Shown: one piece after another, positions 7,604-16,500 of the stretch
Position numbering within the stretch: position 1 is the stretch's first letter
How the letters are laid out: each line of letters starts with the position of its first letter
NCBI GenBank assembly: GCA_041481445.1
Contig: JBGPBV010000090.1
Location: 1 to 27,285, forward strand
Source of the DNA: AA29 sp041481445
GTDB taxonomy: Bacteria; Acidobacteriota; Vicinamibacteria; Fen-336
DNA: 27,285 bases
Direction of reading: 5' to 3'
Notes under the pieces: generated by a model
Told to the model about the DNA's origin: nothing
The model's input: the letters and a program-made list of their open reading frames with translations, nothing else
Databases searched by the model: none
Position numbers and translations under genes: made by a program

Positions 7604-9427
7604 GTGAGCGGGGCGCTCCTCCTGAGCTGCGAGGCGGTGGGCAAGGCCTACGGGCGCGATCCGCTGTTCGAGGGCCTCTCCTTCGGGCTGTTCGAGGGCG
7701 ACCGCGTCGGCCTCATCGGCCCCAACGGCTCCGGCAAGTCGACCCTGCTCAAGATCCTGGCCGGCCTGGAGACGCCGGACGCGGGAAAGCGCTCCCTGCG
7801 GCGCGGCCTGCGCGTCGGCTACGTGGCGCAGGACCCGGTCTTCGCGGGCGGGCAGACCGTCGAAGCGGTGGTGGCCGCGGTGCGGCCGCACGATCCCCAC
7901 GAGAGCGCGGGCGAGGTCGCGGTGGCCCTCGGCCGTGCCGGGTTCGAGGATCCGGGGCAGGACGTGGGCACGCTCTCCGGCGGCTGGAAGAAGCGGCTGT
8001 CGATCGCGCGCGAGCTGGTGCGCGGCCCCGACGTCCTCCTGATGGACGAGCCCACCAACCACCTCGACGTCGAAGGCATCCTCTGGCTGGAGGAGCGGCT
8101 GCGCACGGAGGCGCTCGCCTACGTCGTGGTGAGCCACGACCGCTACTTCCTCGAGAACGTCGCCCTTCGCATGCTCGAGCTGAGCCGCGCGTACGAGGGC
8201 GGGCTCCTCGAGGCGGACGGCAACTACAGTGCGTTCCTGGAGAAGCGGGACGAGGTCCTGCGCGGGCAGGCCGCCTACCAGGAGTCTCTGGCCAACACCG
8301 TCCGTCGCGAGGTCGAATGGCTCCGCCGGAAGGCGCGCGCCCGCACGACCAAGGCCCAGGCCCGGGTCAAGGAAGCGCACCGCAGGATCGACGAGCTGGC
8401 GGAGGCGCGCGAGCGCGCGGCCCAGGCCGGCGCCGCCGCCGGCATCGAGCTGGGAGCGTCGGGGCGGCGGACGCGTCGTCTCCTCGTGGCGAAGGGGCTC
8501 ACGAAATCGCTCGGGGGACGGACCATCGTCCGGGACCTCGACCTCGTGATCACGCCGGGCACGCGTCTGGGCCTCCTCGGTCCCAACGGCAGCGGCAAGA
8601 GCACGCTCTTGCGGATGCTCTCGGGCACGCTGGCGCCGGACGCGGGCGAGGTCGAGCGCGCGGACGGCCTGCGCACCGTCGTCTTCGAGCAGGAGCGCGA
8701 CACCATCGATCCCGCGACGAGCCTCAAGCGCGCGCTGGCGCCCGACGGCGATGCCGTGGTCTACCAGGGCCGCTCGATCCACGTGGCGGGATGGGCGAAG
8801 CGATTCCTGTTCCGCGGCGAGCAGCTCGAGACGCCGATCGGCCGGCTCTCGGGCGGCGAGAAGGCGCGCATCCTGATCGCGCGCCTGATGCTCCAGCCCG
8901 CGGACGTCCTCATGCTCGACGAGCCCACCAACGACCTCGACATCCCCACCCTCGAGGTGCTCGAGGACAACCTTCTCGAGTTCCCGGGCGCCCTCGTCCT
9001 CGTGACCCACGACCGGCTGCTCCTCGACCGCGTCTCCACGTCCATCCTCGCCCTCGGCCGGCCGGACGGGCGCGCGGAGCTCTTTGCCGACTACGCCCAG
9101 TGGGAGATGGACCGCTCGGCCATCCAGGCCGCCGCCGCGGCGGCGAGGAGCGCGCCCGCGAAGGCGGCGGCTCCCCGGCCCGCCGCGCGCGACAAGGGGC
9201 TGTCCTATCGCGAGCGGCGCGAGTGGGAGCAGATGGAGGCGGTGATCCTGGCCGCCGAGCAGCGCCTGGCCGCTTGCGAGGAGGCGGCGACGGATCCCGC
9301 GATCGCCTCCGACGCCGCCGCCCTGCACGCGCGCTACACCGAGCTGGACGCCGCGCGGGCGGAGGTCGAGCGGCTCTACGCTCGTTGGGCCGACCTCGAG
9401 GTCAAGGCCGGCCCGAACCGGGCCTGA
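7604..9427 (+). CDS. uup: ABC-F family ATPase, Uup type
   Basis: 607 residues, two ABC domains and no membrane segments. Domain 1 has Walker A GPNGSGKST (39-47), signature LSGGW and Walker B LMDEPTNHLD with Glu149. Domain 2 has Walker A at 326-334, signature LSGGEKAR and Walker B MLDEPTNDLD with Glu440. The linker between them contains EWLRRKARARTTKAQARV, and the C-terminal coiled coil (LSYRERREWEQMEAVILAAEQRL...RWADLE) matches the Uup C-terminal domain. Uup is a cytoplasmic ABC-F protein reported to act on ribosomes and to bind branched DNA. It starts at GTG 1 bp after the TPR-CHAT stop, so the two are probably co-transcribed, although no functional link is evident. Confidence 0.92.
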   Translation: MSGALLLSCEAVGKAYGRDPLFEGLSFGLFEGDRVGLIGPNGSGKSTLLKILAGLETPDAGKRSLRRGLRVGYVAQDPVFAGGQTVEAVVAAVRPHDPHESAGEVAVALGRAGFEDPGQDVGTLSGGWKKRLSIARELVRGPDVLLMDEPTNHLDVEGILWLEERLRTEALAYVVVSHDRYFLENVALRMLELSRAYEGGLLEADGNYSAFLEKRDEVLRGQAAYQESLANTVRREVEWLRRKARARTTKAQARVKEAHRRIDELAEARERAAQAGAAAGIELGASGRRTRRLLVAKGLTKSLGGRTIVRDLDLVITPGTRLGLLGPNGSGKSTLLRMLSGTLAPDAGEVERADGLRTVVFEQERDTIDPATSLKRALAPDGDAVVYQGRSIHVAGWAKRFLFRGEQLETPIGRLSGGEKARILIARLMLQPADVLMLDEPTNDLDIPTLEVLEDNLLEFPGALVLVTHDRLLLDRVSTSILALGRPDGRAELFADYAQWEMDRSAIQAAAAAARSAPAKAAAPRPAARDKGLSYRERREWEQMEAVILAAEQRLAACEEAATDPAIASDAAALHARYTELDAARAEVERLYARWADLEVKAGPNRA

Positions 9428-9544
9428 CTCCGTCCTGCGGATTTCTTGGGATTTCTTGAAGCTTTCACGGACCCGGAACGATGCCTGGATCCCCCTCGTT
9501 CATCTTGATGGCGCTGAGCAGACGGGGCCGGCGAGGAGGGTGTC

Positions 9545-10408
9545 ATGGAGAAGGAGCAGGCGATCTCGATGGCGTCGGTGGGAATGGACCCGAGGTCGGT
9601 GGCGAACGAGGTGCTCGCGATCGTCACCCATGACCTGCGCTGCCCGATCAACACCGTGTCGGCGGGCCTCTCGCTCCTCGACGGTGGCGAGCACTCGGCG
9701 GAGGAGCGCGCGGAGATCCTCCGGATCATCAAGCGCGCCACCGACCGCATGGACCGGCTCGTCGCCGACCTGCTCTTGCTGGCGACGGTGGAGGGCGGCC
9801 GCAGCCTCCGCGTGCAGCCGTCGCCCATGGACCTGCGCCCGCTCCTCGAGGAGGTGCGCGACGCCTTCGCCGGACCCGCCGCGTCGCAGGGCCGCCGTCT
9901 CGAGTGCCGCGTACCGGACACGCTGCCGGAGGTCAACGCCGACCGGGACCGCGTCGACCAGGTGCTCGCGAACCTCATCGGCAACGCGCTTCGGTTCACC
10001 CCCAAGGGAGGCACGGTCACGCTGGAGGCGTCGGCGGCGAACGGCAGCGTCCGCTGCACGGTGGCGGATACGGGACCGGGCATGACGCCGGACGACATCG
10101 AGCGGCTCTTCGACCCCTTCTGGCAGGCGGAGAACACGGCGCGCCTCGGGTTCGGGCTCGGGCTCAAGATCGTCAAGTGCATCGTCGACGCCCATGGTGG
10201 GACCCTCGGCGTCGAGAGCGCCCCGGGCCGCGGGAGCACGTTCTCGTTCACGCTGCCGCTGGCGAACGGCCACGCGGGCGGGAACGGGCATGCCGGCGGC
10301 AATGGCCATGCGTGCGGCAACGGCCACTCGTCGGGCGACGGGCCGGCGCCGGGCAACGGGCACGGCAGCCCGGAGCGGGGGCGGTCAGGGAACGGCCACG
10401 CCCGCTGA
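9545..10408 (+). CDS. Soluble sensor histidine kinase with Asn-Gly-His repeat tail
   Basis: 287 residues without transmembrane segment or sensor domain. The HisKA part carries the phospho-acceptor in VTHDLRCP (His29). The HATPase part has the N box NLIGNALRF (Asn143, Asn147), G1 box DTGPGM (from Asp175), F box LFDPFW and G2 box GFGLGLKI (202-209). The catalytic core ends near residue 240. It is followed by a 47-residue low-complexity tail with six NGH triplets. The start has a good ribosome site (GGAGGG, 5 nt before ATG). No response regulator is adjacent; the nearby winged-helix protein has an FHA domain rather than a receiver. Its partner and signal are unknown. Confidence 0.88.
   Translation: MEKEQAISMASVGMDPRSVANEVLAIVTHDLRCPINTVSAGLSLLDGGEHSAEERAEILRIIKRATDRMDRLVADLLLLATVEGGRSLRVQPSPMDLRPLLEEVRDAFAGPAASQGRRLECRVPDTLPEVNADRDRVDQVLANLIGNALRFTPKGGTVTLEASAANGSVRCTVADTGPGMTPDDIERLFDPFWQAENTARLGFGLGLKIVKCIVDAHGGTLGVESAPGRGSTFSFTLPLANGHAGGNGHAGGNGHACGNGHSSGDGPAPGNGHGSPERGRSGNGHAR
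10265..10372 (+). repeat. Six-unit 18-bp tandem repeat encoding NGHAGG-like units
   Basis: Six consecutive 18-bp units encode NGHAGG, NGHAGG, NGHACG, NGHSSG, DGPAPG and NGHGSP at the 3' end of the histidine kinase gene; one more NGH stands near the C-terminus. The units differ at several codon positions but keep the amino-acid pattern, especially in the first three. His-Gly repeats of this kind can bind transition metals or act as flexible linkers; which applies here is not visible. Confidence 0.8.
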
Positions 10409-10431
10409 GCGACGGGGGCGTGACGCGATGG

Positions 10432-11079
10432 TCATCGCGGCGCGCTCTCCGTCTCGGTGACCGCCCACATGCGGAATGTCATGGTGATGGAGCCGAGCCG
10501 GATCTCGTCCCGGTCGCGGAGGCGGACCGGCCCTTCGACCTTGCGGTCCCCCACGAACGTGCCGTTCCGGCTGCCCAGGTCCTCGAGCACGACATCCTCG
10601 GGGCCGATGACGATCTGGGCGTGGCGGCGCGACACGGTCGGGGATTCGATCCACGCCACCACGTCGGTGTCGCGGCCGATCACGTTCACTCCCGGGTGGA
10701 GAGAGACCTCGCGCCTCTGCCACGCGATCCGGTAGATCGTCTCTCCGCCCCCGGGAGGCTGGTCGGCGGCCTCGGGGTTGGCGGTCCCGCAGAACGCGTA
10801 ACCGAAGCCGTGCACGGTCCGGATGAACCGCGGCGGACGGCCGCGGTCCCCGAGGACGCGGCGCAGCTCCGCCACCAGGCCGGCCACGCTGGTCTCCGCG
10901 ACATGGGTCTTGCCCCAGACGCGGCTCTCCAGCTCGTCCTTGCTCACCGCCTCCGGACGCCGCTCGAGGAGGAGGCCGAGCAGCTCGAAAGCCTTCGGCG
11001 TGAGGTGGACGGCCTCCTCCCCTCGAACGAGCTGGCGCCGCTGTGTGTCGAAGAGGTATTCGCCGAAGCGGACCGCCAT
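10432..11079 (-). CDS. Winged-helix (OmpR/PhoB-type) DNA-binding protein with FHA domain
   Basis: 215 residues. Residues 1-100 form a Trans_reg_C-type winged helix (FGEYLFDTQRRQLVRGEE, LTPKAFELLGLLLERRPEAVSKDEL, and the wing motif FIRTVHGFGYAF). Residues about 115-205 form an FHA domain with the conserved GRD, SPTVSRRH and GSRNGTFVGD motifs that contact phosphothreonine. There is no receiver domain, so control would come through binding of a phosphothreonine protein rather than by Asp phosphorylation. I start at the ATG of MAVRFGEY; the longer in-frame reading lies in the preceding small gene. It is the last gene of the kinase/radical SAM/peptide cluster, and its stop is 23 bp from the convergent histidine kinase stop. 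Confidence 0.88.
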   Translation of the reverse strand: MAVRFGEYLFDTQRRQLVRGEEAVHLTPKAFELLGLLLERRPEAVSKDELESRVWGKTHVAETSVAGLVAELRRVLGDRGRPPRFIRTVHGFGYAFCGTANPEAADQPPGGGETIYRIAWQRREVSLHPGVNVIGRDTDVVAWIESPTVSRRHAQIVIGPEDVVLEDLGSRNGTFVGDRKVEGPVRLRDRDEIRLGSITMTFRMWAVTETESAPR

Positions 11080-11114
11080 CTTTCGCTCAGTTCGATCGCC
11101 CGACCTCTCCGAGC

Positions 11115-11129
11115 GCACCAAACTGGTGC
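11115..11129 (-). promoter_or_regulatory. Short dyad after the small basic peptide gene
   Basis: GCACCA and TGGTGC are separated by AAC, a 15-bp dyad that abuts the stop codon of the 79-residue basic protein and lies about 36 bp upstream of the winged-helix/FHA start. It may be an operator or a weak hairpin. No U-run follows, so it is not a convincing terminator. Confidence 0.3.
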
Positions 11130-11368
11130 TACCTGTGGTCTTTGTCGTCGCTCCCTTCGTCATGGCCGCCGCCGCGCCCGCCCTGGCCACCGCCCCCTCT
11201 GTTCTCTCCCGTGATGCCGGTAGTCTGGTCGCTTAGCGTCCTGCGTCTCGGCCTCCGGGCGGCGCCTGTCTTCTTGGCGCCTTTGGCCTTCTTGCCGCGT
11301 ACCGGTTTCTTGCTCCCCACCTTCCTCCCTGCTGCCTTCTTCCGCTTGCCGGATTTCCTCGTTGCCAT
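11129..11368 (-). CDS. Small Lys/Arg-rich protein with Gly/Asp-rich tail, coupled to the radical SAM gene
   Basis: 79 residues. The first 43 or so are highly basic (ATRKSGKRKKAAGRK, KKPVRGKKAKGAKK, ARRPRRR), like histone H1-type tails. The C-terminal third is different: TLSDQTTGITGENRG, then Gly-rich with Gln and Arg, then acidic HDEGSDDKDHR. The ATG overlaps the TGA stop of the radical SAM gene (TGATG) and is preceded by a strong AAAGGAGGAG ribosome site, so it is a real gene whose translation is tied to that enzyme. It could be the enzyme's substrate peptide with a basic leader, or a nucleic-acid-binding histone-like protein. No Cys is present and no known RiPP leader (nitrile-hydratase-like or Nif11) is recognisable. 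Confidence 0.75.
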   Translation of the reverse strand: MATRKSGKRKKAAGRKVGSKKPVRGKKAKGAKKTGAARRPRRRTLSDQTTGITGENRGGGGQGGRGGGHDEGSDDKDHR

Positions 11369-13509
11369 CAGCTCCTCCTTTGCCTCCAATGGGACGGGCG
11401 TCGGATCAGCACGTCACCGCGGTGGTCGATCGAGAATTGGGAGGCCGTCAGACGCCCGCGATCGCCGTCACAATCGGATCTTCGCGACGGCGAGGATCCC
11501 TGCGAAGGGCGTCGGCGGTGCTGGATGCCCGTGGCTGTCGGCCCAAGTGGAATGACCCATCCTCCGGGAACGGTCCGGCCGCGGGACCGCGCCATCCTGT
11601 AGAAGCGCTCGACGGCGGGCGGGGGCGGCGAGTAGTCACCGAGCGGAATCGCCAGAGCCAGGTACCGCGAACCATCGGTCACGAGCAGACCACGGCCCAA
11701 CAGGAACTCGAGCCGCTGCCCGATTGCCTCGCTCGAGAGGCCCCCCTCCGCGCTCTCCGCCAGACACTCCCCGAGCCGTCGGACGTCACAAGCGTTGTCG
11801 CAGGCCTGGTACAGGATCCGGTCGGCGCCCCGGAGCAGAGTCAGCGGTGCCCGAATGGAGCGCCTCAGGTCGCAGACGAGAAGTCCCTCGCCCGTATCGA
11901 CCGAGAACAGGTCGTGTCTCGGCCAGTGCCGCTGCCAGGTCCGGAGCTCCCGCGCCAGTGGCGCCACGTAACCGGCCACGTCCCGCGGCTCGCGATACCG
12001 GAAAGTGAAGAAATACGCGAGGTTTACGAGGGCATCGCCGGGCAGGCGGTAGACATACCGATAGCTGGGAAGGGGCGCCACATCCGCAAACCCCAAATGA
12101 TCGGCGTCGTCGAAGTTGGGGCTGAAGCGGTCGAGGCGGATCATCCCGTAGCCGTACGGCGGCCGGAGATGGGTCAGCCACCGAACGAGGCTCGCCATTC
12201 GGTCATGCTCCTCGGGCAGCTCGCCCGGGAAGCCCCATATCAGGTTCCACATGGGCCGGATCCCGAGCTCCTTGCACCACTTCAGGAGCTGCACGTTCTG
12301 GAGCCCGCTCACGCCCTTGCGCATCAGCTTCAACGTGGCGTCGCTCAGGCTCTCGATGCCGGGTTGAACGTGCCGGATGCCCGCTCTTCGCAACAGCCTC
12401 AACTGCTCCTTCTTGAGGTTGGCCTTCACTTCGTAGAAGAGGCGAGTACGGAGGGGGCGGACGGCCAACGCTGGTATGAAGTCCTTGAAGTACCGCATGT
12501 CCAGGATGTTGTCGGTGACCTGGACCCTGCACCGGGGGTGGCGCCTCGTAAGCCACTTGAGCTCCTCGAGGGCGCGCCCGGGGGACTTGCTCCGGAAGGC
12601 CATCGTCTGCCCATTGAGCCCGCAGAAGGTACAGTGCATCTTCTCGCCCCACCAGCAGCCTCTTGAGGTCTCAAAGAAGATGGACGGACGCCAGTCGTTT
12701 CCGAAGCGGCTCGCCTTGAACTGCTGAAAGTAGTCGGCGTAGTTCGGATAGGGAAGCGAGTCGAGATCTCGCGTCACCGGTGCATTGGTGAAGCGGCCGC
12801 TCGCGAAGTCGTCCTCGATCCCCCGTCGGGTGCGAACGCCGGGAAGGCCCTCGAAGGGTTCGCCCTTCAGCATCCGCCGCGCAAGCTCTGGGAACACGAT
12901 GTCAGCCTCTCCGGAGACGACGGCATCGATGAAGGAGAACTGGCGGATCGTCTCGGCTCCCATCACCCCTTCGCAGTTGGCCCCTCCGAAGACGATCAAC
13001 GCGTCGGGAAGCGCCCGCTTGATCAGGCGCGCGAGGGCCAACGAAGCGACGTGCTGCTGGAAGACGCTCGTGAAGCCCACCAGCCTCGGCCGGGTGCGCA
13101 GAACGTCGTCCAGGCACCACTGCAAGAAGCGGCCGACCCTTTCCCGGGCCCGCAGGAGGTGGGCGATGAGGACGGGCGATACCGGTTCGTCGGCGGCGTT
13201 GGTGGTCCATGTGATCCGTCGGCGGAGAATGTCGTCCACGTACTCCGCCGCGGCCGCGGGCGAGCCGCACAGGGCATCCGAGAAGACCCATTCGCCGGCG
13301 AGGTTCTCGAGCGAGGGTCGTCCCTCTGCGGCGACACCTTGATAGAAGCGGTGCCCCACCAGCTCCGCGAACCGTATCGAGAAATAGCGGACGCGGGAGC
13401 TCATGCCGTGTGCGGCCAGTCCCGCCTTGAGCAGGCTCAGACCGATCGAGGGCGAGAAAGCCGGTCCGAACGGCATGCAGACGAGGGAGATCCGATCGTC
13501 CCGTGTCAC
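11368..13509 (-). CDS. RiPP-maturation radical SAM enzyme with N-terminal B12-binding-like domain
   Basis: 713 residues from a GTG that overlaps the kinase stop (GTGA). The N-terminal part (RISLVCMPFGPAFSPSIGLSLLKAGL, FTSVFQQHVASLALARLIKRALP, VFGGANCEG, VSGEAD) resembles a cobalamin-binding domain. The radical SAM segment has ETSRGCWWGEKMHCTFCGLNG with Cys285, Cys293 and Cys296. This is CX7CX2C spacing instead of CX3CX2C, followed by MAFRSKSP; I recognise it as the RiPP maturation radical SAM protein 1 family (TIGR03975, putative C-methyltransferases). About 90 residues after the expected end are Arg/Ser-rich and may be an extension. The enzyme would act in the cytosol on a ribosomal peptide. 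Which peptide is open; the coupled small basic protein is the nearest candidate. Confidence 0.85.
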   Translation of the reverse strand: MTRDDRISLVCMPFGPAFSPSIGLSLLKAGLAAHGMSSRVRYFSIRFAELVGHRFYQGVAAEGRPSLENLAGEWVFSDALCGSPAAAAEYVDDILRRRITWTTNAADEPVSPVLIAHLLRARERVGRFLQWCLDDVLRTRPRLVGFTSVFQQHVASLALARLIKRALPDALIVFGGANCEGVMGAETIRQFSFIDAVVSGEADIVFPELARRMLKGEPFEGLPGVRTRRGIEDDFASGRFTNAPVTRDLDSLPYPNYADYFQQFKASRFGNDWRPSIFFETSRGCWWGEKMHCTFCGLNGQTMAFRSKSPGRALEELKWLTRRHPRCRVQVTDNILDMRYFKDFIPALAVRPLRTRLFYEVKANLKKEQLRLLRRAGIRHVQPGIESLSDATLKLMRKGVSGLQNVQLLKWCKELGIRPMWNLIWGFPGELPEEHDRMASLVRWLTHLRPPYGYGMIRLDRFSPNFDDADHLGFADVAPLPSYRYVYRLPGDALVNLAYFFTFRYREPRDVAGYVAPLARELRTWQRHWPRHDLFSVDTGEGLLVCDLRRSIRAPLTLLRGADRILYQACDNACDVRRLGECLAESAEGGLSSEAIGQRLEFLLGRGLLVTDGSRYLALAIPLGDYSPPPPAVERFYRMARSRGRTVPGGWVIPLGPTATGIQHRRRPSQGSSPSRRSDCDGDRGRLTASQFSIDHRGDVLIRRPSHWRQRRS

Positions 13510-16500
13510 GCGCCGTCTCTGCTCGCCGCCGGAGGCTTGAGCAGGGATTCCGCCCGGCCGGCAACGAGGCCGAATCCCTTCGCCCGCGCCTCCCGGGCGA
13601 GCGCCATCAGGGTGTCGCGCGCGTCGGTTCGGCCGATGCCGAGGCCGATCTCCCCCTCGGCGAGACGGATGGCGAGCTGGGCTCCGACGAGGCGAAGCTT
13701 CACGGCCTCTGCCCACGAGGTCGCGAGCGCGTCAAGCGCCTCCTCCGAATGCCCCGTCGCCGCGCGCACGCGCGCCGCTGCCGTGCCCACGGCAAGCCGC
13801 ACGTGGGGGTTCTGGCTCCTCCCTGACAGGACGAGCGCGCGGTCGATGGCCTTGAGCGCGTCGGACCGCTTCCCGAGGGTCAGGAGGGCGCTGGCCAGAG
13901 CGGCCTGCGCCGATGCTTCCGCGTCCGCGGCCTTCTGCGCCGCGAAGGTCGCAGACGCGGCGCGAAGCAGCGGTTCGGCGGTTTCGGACCGGCCTTCGTC
14001 CATGGACAGCCTCGCCAGGGCGACCTCGCTCTTCGCAATCGCGAGCGCTGCCCCCAGCGCGGTCTCAACCGCCCGTGCCTCTTCCTGGCTGTTCCGCGCC
14101 GCCACGAGGTCGCCCCTGTCTCGCAAGATCTCGCCCAACTGGTACAGGGCATACGCGTACGTGAGCCGTGTGCCGGTCTGGCGCAGGACTGGCAGGGCCT
14201 CGCGGCACCTCGCCTCGGCCCCGGCGAGGTCGCCTTCGTCCCGAAGGACTTCCGCCAGCCGTGTTTCCGCGTCGGCTGCCCCCGTCTTGTCGCCGACCTC
14301 GGTCGCCAGGGCGAACCCTCGCGCGGCCAGCTTCTTCGCCTCCGTAAGGTCAGCCCGCGCCTCAAGCACGTAGGCCAGATCCATGGAATCGACGGCCATG
14401 CCCCGACGATTGCCCAGATCCTGGTTCGTGGCCAGAGCCTCCTCCAGACTCCGCCGTGCGCCATCGAGGTCTCCCTGTTCCGCATGCACGCCACCCAGGT
14501 TGTGGAGTGAAGCGGCGACGCCAGACCGGTGTCCGACCTGGCGACGGATGTTGAGGGCCTCATCGAAGTTCGTCCGGGCCTTCTCGAGATCCCCTCGGTC
14601 CCAGGCCACGATTCCGATCATGTTCAGCGTTCCGCCGAGCGCTGCCCGATCTCCGGCCTCGGCATAGATCTCCCGGGCCTCCTCCGCGGCCGCGGTCGCC
14701 CTCGCCACCTCCCCGAGCCGGTTGAGGGCATAGGCCTCACGGATCCGCGCCTGCGCAACGAGCAGCCTTGCCCCACGCGTGGCTCCCTTGGCCGCCGCTC
14801 GATTGGCCGCCACCTGTTGCAGCTTGAAATCCCCCAATGACCGAGCAACGGCCGCCTCGCCAAGGTCGATTCGTGGGTCTTCGGACTCAGGCGGGCGAAC
14901 CTTCCGCAGCTGCGCGATCGTCGCCAGAGCCGCCTGCCCCTTGCCCGCCGTGCTCTGCGCGTCCGCGAGCCGCAGCCCGTACTCCACGTTGTCGGGGAAG
15001 AAGGCCTGCAACCCGCCATAGATCTCGATTGCCTTATCCCATTCGCCGGCCAGCGCCCGATACCGGCCTTCGACGCTGAGACGGTCCTCCCGGGTCAGGT
15101 TGCCGGAAAGGTCGAACGCGAGCTGCGCCTCCTCCTTGGCCTTTGCGTCGTAGCCGAGCATCGTCCAGGCGTCGGCGAGCGCGAGGTGGGCCATCGGTGA
15201 GTTCGGGTCCGCCGCTACCGCCTTGACGAGGAGGTCGCGCGCGGCGAGTCCGTCGAGCACGCGCAGCCGGGCCAGTCCCTCGCCGTAGAGCCGCTGCGCC
15301 TCGACGGTCGACGGCGCTCCCGCCGCGAGGCCCGCGAGCTCCTCCCGCGGCGGCTCTTCCACGCCGATCTTCTGTCGGAGATGGGAGCCCGCGCGGGTGA
15401 CGAGCTCGACGAGCCCCGTCTCCGTCCCGTTCTCGGCCATGGCCGCGACCGTCTCCCCGGCGGCGACGTCCTGCAGCCGCAGGTCCAGACGAAGCTGGTC
15501 GCCAGGAAGACTCACATACGACCCGAGCAGGACCATGTCCGTACCGAGGTTTCGTCCGACCCGGGTGAGCGTATCCCGAGCCAGGCTGTCCGCGTCGGAG
15601 AGGTGCAGCTCCATCTTCATGCGACCCACGTTCTCGCCCGGGATCGTGCGGAGCCGGCCGCCCGCGGCCAGCTCCGTGGTCAGCCACTCCGCAAGCACGG
15701 GCGAGAGCCAATCCGCGTGGATGTTTCCCGACAGGTTCTTGAAGCCGAGAACGGCCACCGACCGGCGCGCGGGGACCCCGGCGGCGGCGCGCGCGGGCGC
15801 CTCGGGCGGCGTTTGGCTGCGCGACCGCGCCACCCACGCCGCGACGCCGAGGGCGGAGGCGAGGGCCGCCACCACGGTCGCAACGACCAGGAGTCGTGAA
15901 GCCTTCCGTCGCGACCGCTGCCGCCGATCGCGCGGCGAGGGATCGGCAGCCGGCGAAACCTCGGAGAGATGGACGAGGACGCTCTCCAGGTCCCGCGCGA
16001 GGTCCCGGGTCGAGCCGTAGCGCTCGGCCGGGTCCTTGGCCAGGCAGCGGTCGACGATCCACCGCAGGGGCGCGGGCACGGCGGGGTTGAGGCGAACGAT
16101 CGGCTCCGGCTCGGCCTCGATGATCGCGGACAGGGTCTGGGCGCGCGAGGCACGGCGGAAGGCGGGGACGCCCGTCGCCATCTCGTAGAGGATCGCGCCG
16201 CACGAGAACTGGTCCGACCGGAAATCGAGCGGCTGCCCGAGAGCCTGCTCGGGCGACATGTAGCCGACGGTGCCGAGGATCACGCCCGGCTCGGTGCCCG
16301 GAGTCTCCAGCGGTCCGGTCGCGCCATCCTCCTCGTCCGACGCATCCATGATCTTGGCGAGTCCGAAGTCGAGGATCTTCACGCGCCCGTCCGGCGTGAC
16401 CATGATGTTCTCGGGCTTGAGGTCCCGATGGACGATGCCGGCGGCGTGGGCCTGGGCCAGCCCGTGCGCGGCCTGCGCGGCCAGCTGCAGGGCTCGGCGC

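Noticed and set aside
4729..7644. A 971-codon open frame antisense to the TPR-CHAT gene (and a similar one antisense to uup at 7451-9328).
   Set aside because: Composition is Arg/His/Gly/Val-rich with no domain, while the opposite strand carries intact motifs. These are shadows of GC-rich codon use.
9428..9544. Direct repeat GATTTCTTG twice in the gap between uup and the histidine kinase as a regulator site.
   Set aside because: The repeat is short, only two units, and could be chance; no promoter elements can be placed with confidence.
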